A DNA stretch of 64,000 nucleotides, taken from NCBI RefSeq assembly GCF_019393635.1, contig NC_057861.1:382924315-382988314 (forward strand), given 5' to 3'. The DNA is from Dromiciops gliroides (Eukaryota; Chordata; Mammalia; Microbiotheria; Microbiotheriidae). The translations under genes and the position numbers were made by a program. Under the pieces are notes generated by a model, which ran no database searches, was not told the origin of the DNA, and saw nothing but the letters and a program-made list of their open reading frames with translations. Below, piece by piece: positions 56,163 to 64,000 of this stretch (its first letter is position 1; each line of letters opens with the position of its first letter).

Positions 56163-59100
56163 TCAGTAATAATAACTGTGAATGTGAATGGGATGAACTC
56201 TGCTATAAAACGGAAGCAAATTGCAGAGTGGATTAAAAACCAGAAACCTACAATATGCTGTTTACAAGAAACACATTTGAAGCAGAGAGATACACACGGA
56301 GTAAAGGTAAAAGGCTGGAGCAGAATATATTATGCCTCAGCTAAAGTAAAAAAGGCAGGGGTAGCAATCCTTATCTCAGACAAAGTGCAGGCAAAAATAG
56401 ATCCCATTAAAAGAGATAAGGAAGGAAATTACATCTTACTTAAAGGTACTATAGATAATGAAGTAATATCAATATTAAATATGTATGTGCCAAGTGGTAT
56501 AGCATCCAAGTTCTTAGAGGAGAAGTTAAATGAGTTACAAGAGGAATTAGACAGTAATGCTATACTAGTGGGGGATCTGAATCTCCCCCTCTCAGAATTA
56601 GATAAATCTAGCCAAAAAATAAATAAGAAAGAAGTGAAAGAGGTGAATAGATTACTAGAAAAGTTAGACATGATAGATGTCTGGAGAAAATTGAATGGGG
56701 ATAGAAAGGAATATACCTTTTTCTCAGCAGTACATGGCACATTTTCAAAAATTGACCATGTATTAGGGCAGAAAATCATCATAGTCAAATGTAGAAAGGC
56801 AGAAATAGTAAATGCATCCTTCTCAGATCATGATGCAATAAAAATTACACTGTAAGAAAGAGCCCAGGGAAAAGTAAGAATGACAATCAATTGGAAACTA
56901 AATAATTTCATTCTAAAGAATGAATGGGCCAAACAAGAAATCATAGAAACAATCAATAACTTTATCCAAAAGAATGACAATAATGAGACAACATACCAAA
57001 ATCTATGGGATGCAGCCAAAGCAGTGCTTAGGGCGAAAATTTATAGCTCTAAATGCTTACATGAATAAGAAAGAGAAAGAGAGATTAATGTATTGGGCAT
57101 GCAACTTAAAAAGCTAGAAAAAGAACAAATTAGAAATCCCCAATTAGACACTATATTAGAGATCCTGAAAATTAAAGGAGAATGTAATAAGATTGAAAGA
57201 AAAAAAACTATAGAATTAATCAATAAAACTAAGAGCTGGTTTTATGAAAAAAACCAATAAAATAGATAAAAATATTGGTTAATTGATTTAAAAAAAGAAA
57301 GAAGAAAACCAAATTACCAGTATCAAAAATGAAAAGGGTGATGTTACCACCAATGAAGTGGAAATTAAAGCAATAATTAGGAAATATTTTGCCCAACTGT
57401 ATGCCAATAAATTTGAAAATCTAAATGAAATGGATGAATATTTACAAAAATACAAACTGCCCAGGTTAACTGAAGAGGAAATAAAATCCTGAAATAAACC
57501 CATATTAGAAAAAGAAATTGAACAAGACATTAATTAACTCCTTAAAAAAAATCCCCAGGGCCAGATGGGTTTACAGGTGAATTTTACCAAACATTTAAAG
57601 AACAATTAATTCCAATATTATACAAATTATTTGGAAAAATAGGTGAAGAAGGAGTTCTACCAAATTCGTTTTATGACACAAATATGGTGGTGATACCAAA
57701 ACCAGGCAAAGCAAAAACAGAGAAAGAAAATTATAGACCAATTTCCCTAATGAATATTGATGCTAAAATCTTAAATAAGATATTAGCAAGGAGATTACAG
57801 CAAGTGATCACCAGGATAATACACTATGACCAGGGGGATTTATACCAGGAATGCAGGGGCTGGTTCAACTTTAGGAAAAACTATTAAACATAATCAACCA
57901 ATCAATAAGAAAATCCAACCAAAATCATATGATTATCTCAATAGATGCAGAGAATAGCTTGACAAAGTACAGCACCCATTCCTAATATAAAACACTAGAG
58001 ATTTTAGGAATAGGGGGGAGCTTTCCTTAGAATAATAAACAGTATCTACATAAAGCCATCAGCAAGTAGTTATATGCAATGGAGATTAAATTAGAGGCCT
58101 TCCCAATAAGATCAGGGGTGAAACAGGGATATCCACTATCACCCTCTTTATGTAATATTGTCCTAGAAATGTTAGCTTAGCAATCAGAGGAAGATAAAGG
58201 AATTAAAGGAATTAGAATAGGCAAGGTAGGAAACAAAACTAATCAACTCTTGCAGATGAATATGATGGTATACTTAAGGAATCCTCGAGAATCAAGTCAA
58301 AAATTAATTGAAACAATTACAACTTTAGCAAAGTAGCAGGATATAAAATAAATCCACAGAAATCATCAGCATTTTCTATACCTTGACCAAACAAAGTCCA
58401 GCAGCAAGAGATAGAAAGAGAAATTCCATTTAAAGTAACGGTAGATAATATAAAATACTTGGGAGTCTGCTTGCCAAGACAACCCAGGAACTCTATGAAC
58501 ACAACTACCAACAACTCTTCACACAAATAAATCAGATCTAAATATTGGAAAGATATCAATTGCTCATGGATAGGCAAGAGATAATATAGTAAAAATGACA
58601 TACTGCCTAATTAATTTACTTATTCAGTGCCATACCAATCAGATTACCTAAAAATTGTTTCATACCGCTAGAAAAAAATAATAACAAAATTCATCTGGAA
58701 AAACAAAAAATCAAGAATATCCAGGGAAATAATGAAAAAAAATTCACAGGAAGGGGGTTAGCGGTACCAAACCCTGGAGCTTACTATAAAGCGGCAGTCA
58801 TCAAAACTATCTGGTACTGGCTAAAAAATAGAGTGGTAGATCAATGGAATAGGCTAGGCTCAGGAAATGCAGTAGTAAATGACACTAGTAATGTAGTGTT
58901 TGATAAACCCAAAGACTCCAGCTTCTGGGATAGGAACTCAGTATTTGACAAAAACTGCTGGGAAAACTGGAAGATAGTATGGCAGAAATTAGGCATAGAC
59001 CAACATCTTACAACTTATACTAAAATAAGGTCAAAATGGATACATGATTTAGACATAAGAGGTGATACCATAGGTAAATTAGGAGAGAAAGGAATAGTGT

Positions 59101-59990
59101 ACCTATCAGATCTTTGGAAAGGAGAACAGTTTTTGACCAAACAAGAGATAGAGTATATTATAAAATGCAAAATGGATGATTTTGATTATATTAAATTAAA
59201 AAATTTTTGTACAAACAGAAGCAATGCATCCAAAATTGGAAGGGAGGCAGAAAGCTGGGAAACAATTTTTGAGGCCAGTGCTTCTGATAAAGGCCTCATC
59301 TCTAAAATATATAGGGAATTAAATCAAATTTATAAGAATCCAAGTCATTCCCCAATTGAGAAATGGTCAAAGGATATGAACAGGCAGTTTTCTGATGAAG
59401 AAACCAAAGCTAATCTTTCCCATATGAAAAAATGCTCTAAATCTCTAATGATTAGATAGATGCAAATTAAAACAAACTCTGAGGTACCACCTGACACCTA
59501 TCAGATTGGCCTAAAATGACAAAAAGAAGATAATAAATGTTGGAGAGGCTGTGGGAAAATTGGAACACTAATGCATTGTTGGTGAGCTGTGAGCTGTTCC
59601 AACCATTCTGGAGAGCAATTTGGAATTATGCCCACAAAGGGCAATAAAGCTGTGCATTACCCTTTGACCAGCAATTCCACTTTTAGGTCTTTTGCCCAAA
59701 GAAATCATGGAAGGGGGAAAGGGGCCCACATGTACAAGAATATTTATAGCTGCTCTTTACGTGGTAGCAAGGAATTGGAAGTTGAGGGGGTTCCCATCCA
59801 TTGGGGAATGGCTGGACATGTTGTGGTTTATGAATACAATGGAATACTATTGTGCTGTAAGAAATGATGAGCAGGAAGAGTTCAGAGAAACCTGGAGGGT
59901 CTTACGTGAGCTGATGATGAGTGAGATGAGCAGAACCAGAAGAACATTGTACACAGTATCATCAACATTGAGTGTTGACCTACTGTGATG
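56163..59990 (+). pseudogene. L1 ORF2 (endonuclease and reverse transcriptase), broken
   Basis: ORF2 encodes the EN and RT used for target-primed reverse transcription. The EN domain at 56178-56855 is open for 225 codons and keeps the family's catalytic set: N4 (NVNG), E31 (LQETH), Y103 (MYVPSG), D133/N135 (GDLNL), D193 (KIDHVL) and H218 (SDH). A stop at 56853-56855 ends it. RT pieces follow in several frames: [20 protein letters not shown] (57697-57756), [20 protein letters not shown] (58115-58175), and a lost ADD catalytic block near 58248 (reads LADEYDGI). An open piece at 58833-59459 (208 codons) holds the C-terminal part with ASDKGLISKIYRELNQIYKN. The Cys-rich motif near 59540-59580 (CWRGCGKIGTLMHCW) is cut by a stop. 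A last open block at 59692-59988 contains PSIGEWLDMLWFMNTMEYY. No autonomous activity is expected. Confidence 0.85.
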
Positions 59991-60236
59991 GACTATATTC
60001 ATCTCACCAATGCAATGGTACAGAAGAGTTCCAGGGAACTCATGATAGAAGAGGATCTCCAAATCCAAGAAAAAAAAAAGAAAGAAAGAACTGTGGAGTA
60101 TAGATGCTGATTGAACCATATTATTTCTTTTGTTTTGGGTGCTGTTTTTTTTTTCTATTTTGAGGTTTTGCATCACTGCTCTGATTTTTTCTCTTGTAAC
60201 AGGATTAATGCAGAAATAGGATTAATGTTATTATGT

Positions 60237-60268
<32 letters not shown>

Positions 60269-60338
60269 ATATATCTATATCTCTATGTATATGTATAGAG
60301 ATATATAGATATAACCTATATCAGATTACCTGCTGTCT

Positions 60339-60372
60339 AGGGGAGGGGGGAGGGAGGGGAGGGAGGGAGAAA
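60339..60372 (+). other. G-rich tract at L1 3' end (possible G-quadruplex)
   Basis: GGGGAGGGGGGAGGGAGGGG followed by more GGGA units, just before the conserved ACATGTAACGGAA 3' block. Confidence 0.75.
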
Positions 60373-60465
60373 AATCTGAAATTGTAAAGCTTGTATAAAC
60401 AAAAGTTGAGAACTATCTTTACATGTAACGGAAAAAATAAAATACCTTATACATTAAAAAAAAAA

Positions 60466-60600
60466 TGAAATACTCTCTGCCCTCAGGGAATTTATAATCT
60501 ATTGGGAGACACATGAAACATTTAGAGAAGATCAAACATAAAATATAAACAGAGTAGATCATATCTAGGAGAAGCATACTAAGAATTTGAAGGGAAATAT
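60466..60600 (-). repeat. L2 LINE 3' region, right of the L1 insertion
   Basis: CTCTGCCCTCAGGGAATTTA, TAATCTATTGGGAGACACAT continue the L2 interrupted at about 55985. A (TG/TA)n tract follows to 60676. Confidence 0.68.
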
Positions 60601-60680
60601 ATGTATGTGTATGTGTGTGTATATCTATAAGTACATGCAAATCCATATGTATATTTATATATACATATCTATATGGAACT

Positions 60681-61249
60681 TACACAAATGTATAATTGAT
60701 AGAAAGTCATTCCCTGATTAATACCTACTACCTTGCGAAACATGTTAAAAAGCCAAAATAGCCGATGCTATAGAGGCCTGACAGGACAGGGCACTGACAC
60801 ACGGTAGGCGCAATATATTCACATTTTGAGGATCATAAGGATTTTCATTTTTCTCATTCCAGGGACTCAACATATAGTCAAATCTCTGATAGTAGCCTCC
60901 AGACTTCTAAGCATTAGTGATATGGTATAACTTTTAGTACCATTGCTCTCTTGTTTAGGCAGCTTATATCTAAGGAGTAAGGAATTATTTGGCTGGAAAA
61001 AAAGTATAAGCACATATGAAAAGTCGCAAAATGTAGGAGCAAAAAAATGTTTTTATATTCAATGTGTTAAAATGGAAAAAGGGTATAGGATAGAAATGTC
61101 ACTGTCACCAAGGTAGTATTAAAAATTGGAAAGTATTACATTTAAATATATTTAAAGAAATTTGTGTGCTTGAGAATCCTGAAAGTTTCCCTATGACCTA
61201 TTCAATCAGGGAGGGGACTTCCAAAATTATATGGTAGAGGAGAAGACAT
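60681..61249. other. Unassigned sequence
   Basis: Nothing recognised. Confidence 0.35.
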
Positions 61250-61430
61250 GGAATACAAAATCCTTGGCTCTAGCCTCAACTTAACCCCTAGCTATTCATG
61301 TTTCCTTATTAAAATCCTTTATCCTTCTTGGGCTTGTTTTCTCATCATAAATAACATGGATAAGATATGTGTTTACCTCAAGGAGTTTTGAGACTCCAGT
61401 GAAATAAATTATGTGAAAATATTGTTTTCC
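61250..61430 (+). repeat. MIR-like SINE 3' part
   Basis: CTTGGGCTTGTTTTCTCATC, TTACCTCAAGGAGTTTTGAG and CCAGTGAAATAAATTATGTG follow MIR order. Confidence 0.5.
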
Positions 61431-61439
61431 ACAATATTC

Positions 61440-62090
61440 TATCAATCAGCACTATTAATTGTTTATTGCAAGTAAAGCATTGCTCAAGGTGCTGGGTGGG
61501 ATATAAATTTTCAATAAGATACAATCCCCATATTCCATCAAGAACCTCATAATCTAGTATGGGAAATGAAACACCAACACAGAGTTGAGAGACAATATTT
61601 CAAGATAAGTTTATTAGAGAGGTACAAAGCAAAATGCTTTGGGAATTCTGACAGGGGTTGTGATTATCAATGGGAAGATTTAGGGAGGAATTCCTAGGAA
61701 GGGTTTATGTTGGTCCTTAACAAATTGCTAGAAGTTCTACATGTAATTATGTAGATGATAGTCCAGGTATAGAGAACACTTTGGACAAATACATGTGGAC
61801 AGTGTGTTTTGGGGTTTGTTTGGGATCAGATCTGTCCAGTTTGTCATGATCATAGAATGCATGAAAGGCAGAAACATCACCAAAGGCTAATAAAAATAAT
61901 GTTTGTGGAAGAACTTAGCAAACATGTAAAGATATTTGAACTTTTTAAACGAGTCTTGAAGATTTTAGTGGAGTAATGACCTATGCAAAAAAGACTTTGT
62001 CAGTTATATGAAAGTTGAATAGTAGGGGAGAGACATTATCAATGAAAATATGTAAGGATGCCATTATACTAGTCCACATGAATAATATTG
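61440..62090 (-). repeat. L2 LINE, 3' half, decayed
   Basis: TTAATTGTTTATTGCAAGTA, ATCAAGAACCTCATAATCTA, GTGGAGTAATGACCTATGC and CATTATACTAGTCCACATGA follow reversed L2. Confidence 0.6.
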
Positions 62091-62094
62091 TAAC

Positions 62095-62290
62095 CCTGTT
62101 GTCCTTAGTTTTAAAGAGGACCAATGACATTTTTCAGTGATGTCTTGACTTTCAAGTGAATTGGATTTAAGAGAGGCAGAGTTCCAGTAAGTCATCAGCT
62201 TCACTCTCTCTTCCAGAGTCATCTAAGTCCAGTGGAAAGACAAAAGTCAAAATGACTTGTGGTGGCCTTGTAATCTTCAATGTCTGACAA
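62095..62290 (+). repeat. Dispersed repeat R, copy 3
   Basis: TGTTGTCCTTAGTTTTAAAG, AGGACCAATGACATTTTTCA, TCAAGTGAATTGGATTTAAG, AGAGGCAGAGTTCC; same order as copies at 34561 and 36685. Confidence 0.6.
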
Positions 62291-62439
62291 GTTCCAAGTA
62301 CCAGAGGTGAGAGTTAGGTGAAGATAGACACCAAAAGGATGAATAGCTCTGAAAAGGACTCATCAAGCTCTTACACCAGAGGTCTTATTTGTTCCTTAAT
62401 GGGGAACATATCCACACTATATAGACAGGAATATGGTTC

Positions 62440-62850
62440 TATACTAAGGTTAGAAATGTGAGACAAGAGAAGTGATGCATGTCAAAAGGAGGAACAGTCT
62501 TTAGGGAAAATAGTAAAGTAATTTTGGGGACATATTGAGTTCAAAGTGTTGATTGAAGATATAGGTGACATACAGAGAGCTGGACTTTTAAGACGATCTC
62601 AAAAGAGAGGTTATGTAGATTATAGAGGTTATATATGTGTATGTGCACACACATATACATAACATACATACATGTTTGGAAGTCATACGGATGTAGGTTG
62701 TAGATGGAAAAATGGGAGGGAATAAGATTGCAATTCTTAATGTGTTGCTATTGCTATTTAGACTCCTTAGGAAAATATACATTAAGGGGAAAGAATAGCA
62801 AGCCAAGAGAAAAAGGATTGTGATGTCTTCTAAGCCAGGAGATATTTATT
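62440..62850 (-). repeat. L2 LINE ORF2 part with CA/TA tract
   Basis: GGGACATATTGAGTTCAAAG and ATAGGTGACATACAGAGAGC are reversed L2. A TATGTG/CACA tract lies at 62626-62672. Confidence 0.5.
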
Positions 62851-63756
62851 ACTTCTTGGCTAGAGCCAGTGTGTATCCAGTGCTACCTCATCTGCCATAA
62901 GGACAAATTTAAATCACCAACAATACTTACTAATCATGCTTCCCATCCTTTGGTTATAATAGCCTTTGGGGACATCCCATTAAGGCCATGACTGAGAGTC
63001 ATTCAGTCATCACCTTCTCCTTGGGCCTAGCCACTGTTAGCAACACACTTGCCATGCCACTGTTTCCCCCAGCATTGTCATTGGTCCCAGACTATTAATT
63101 TGTAATAACCACTTAAGTTCAATATGTCTCATAAGTGAATTATTGGGTTTTGAAAATATTTCCTAAAATAGCTTAACACATTTTATTGAAATCATACTTC
63201 CCATACCTATCTTCAACAGATACCTATCTTCTCTGACCTGTCCAACACAGAGAAGTAAGGTATACAGAACTCAACAGAAGACAATTGTCATCCCCCTCCC
63301 TCATTCCCTTCTATCACTGCAGGATGCAGAGAATCACTCAAAGTACACAATTTATGCCATATAACTTCCATTATATTCTGGATGTGTGTCCAAATTGTTT
63401 ATGTGGGTCATCAGTCAGTCCCTCATCCAATATTCAGAAATTCACCACAGATAATAACATCAACCTTAAATCATAAGCTTTCCAGTTTGCTTGGCTTCAC
63501 TATGCCTTAGAGTTCAGAGTAAATTGGAGATAGACTTATTTACTGGGGGCTCTATGTATTTAAGTTTTCTGAAGTTATATCATAAGTTTTGTTAAAACTT
63601 TTTGTAGTGTTACTGTGTTCTTATTTTGTGGCTTCTGATTTACTCTATTTATATTGTGAATAATTCATTTTGCTGAGTTTTCAGCATTATTGAATATTGC
63701 TGAAGCCTATTCTTTGACAAACAACTCTTCTTGCCAGTCATGTTCTTCTCCCTCAA
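62851..63756. other. Unassigned sequence
   Basis: Nothing recognised; short open stretch at 63285-63476 has no domain. Confidence 0.35.
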
Positions 63757-63920
63757 CCGCACTCACTTTAAAGATGAAGAAATGACCCCCCCCAAAAAAA
63801 ATTAAATTACTTGCTCAATATCATGAAATTAGGTAATATACGAATAACAGAGCAGGGACTTAAAAGGAGATCTTTTGACTTCCAATCCAGCTCTCTTTCC
63901 ACTATAACACCTGGCCATTG
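63757..63920 (-). repeat. MIR-like SINE, decayed
   Basis: TTTAAAGATGAAGAAATGAC, TTACTTGCTCAATATCATGA and TTTCCACTATAACACCTGGC follow reversed MIR. Confidence 0.55.
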
Positions 63921-64000
63921 TTTTCTGTAATTATATGCTCCATGTACAATAGTCAACTTTCAATATAGAAAAGTAAAATTTTATCTTAATATTTTAATGA

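Larger units (their letters stand above)
56085..60465 (+). mobile_element. L1 LINE, ORF2 to poly(A); best-preserved L1 here
   Basis: Starts just upstream of ORF2, so ORF1 and the 5' UTR are missing. Holds EN, a broken RT, the C-terminal segment, a G-rich tract (60339-60372), AATAAA at 60437-60442 and an A10 tail at 60456-60465. A TA simple repeat lies in the 3' UTR (60234-60312). Boundaries at the 5' side are approximate; no clean TSD found. It splits an L2 copy. Confidence 0.85.

Noticed and set aside
1..64000. CRISPR arrays, operons, phage or plasmid features
   Set aside because: Regularly spaced repeats, bacterial-type gene packing and Shine-Dalgarno-led frames are all absent; the content is mammalian.

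Overview
The window is AT-rich noncoding DNA from a mammal, most probably a marsupial. The evidence is the repeat content: about 17 copies or fragments of a tRNA-related SINE of the marsupial Mar1/WSINE type (5' end GGGCAGCTAGGTGG, box A like GTGGCACAGTGGATA, box B like GAGTTCAAATCC, 3' end TCACTTAACCC plus poly(A)), L1/HAL1-type LINEs, decayed L2 and MIR copies, and a scrap resembling an RTE/BovB element. I cannot name the species. No multi-exon host gene, RNA gene, CRISPR array or prokaryotic feature is visible.

The only long host-derived reading frame is at 1118-2302 on the minus strand: an intact, intronless, full-length copy of MRPS9 (mitochondrial ribosomal protein uS9m). It lies in a processed-retrocopy unit (781-2334) with a short 5' leader, an AATAAA plus poly(A) end and a perfect 14-bp target-site duplication (TSD). 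The unit sits inside the 3' end of an older L1/HAL1 element (1-780 and 2349-2482).

Layout: 1-2482 HAL1 remnant with the MRPS9 retrocopy; 2483-9745 old MIR, L1 and L2 debris with three SINEs and a poly(T)-only mini-insertion near 9139; 11100-13092 an L2 fossil split by a hAT-type miniature element and by a 3'-truncated L1/HAL1 5' fragment; 13923-16267 an RTE-like scrap, microsatellites and a 64-bp segment copied perfectly into an AT microsatellite; 18890-19735 L2; 23305-25495 HAL1 (minus); 27562-30037 L1 (minus) inserted in a MIR; 31820-32470 and 41237-42640 L2; 37270-40812 a longer HAL1 copy (plus); 51285-54600 L1 (minus); 54600-55800 L2; 56085-60465 L1 (plus) with a preserved endonuclease domain but broken reverse transcriptase; 60466-62850 L2. 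The remainder is unassigned AT-rich sequence and simple repeats.

The parts relate to each other as layers of insertion. L2 and MIR are oldest, L1/HAL1 copies landed in them, and SINEs with near-perfect TSDs came later. L1 machinery explains the SINEs and the MRPS9 retrocopy, and probably the poly(T)-only and 3'-truncated insertions. I found no convincing new biological system. The points most worth checking are the intact MRPS9 retrocopy, the 64-bp templated duplication and the HAL1 architecture shared by independent copies.
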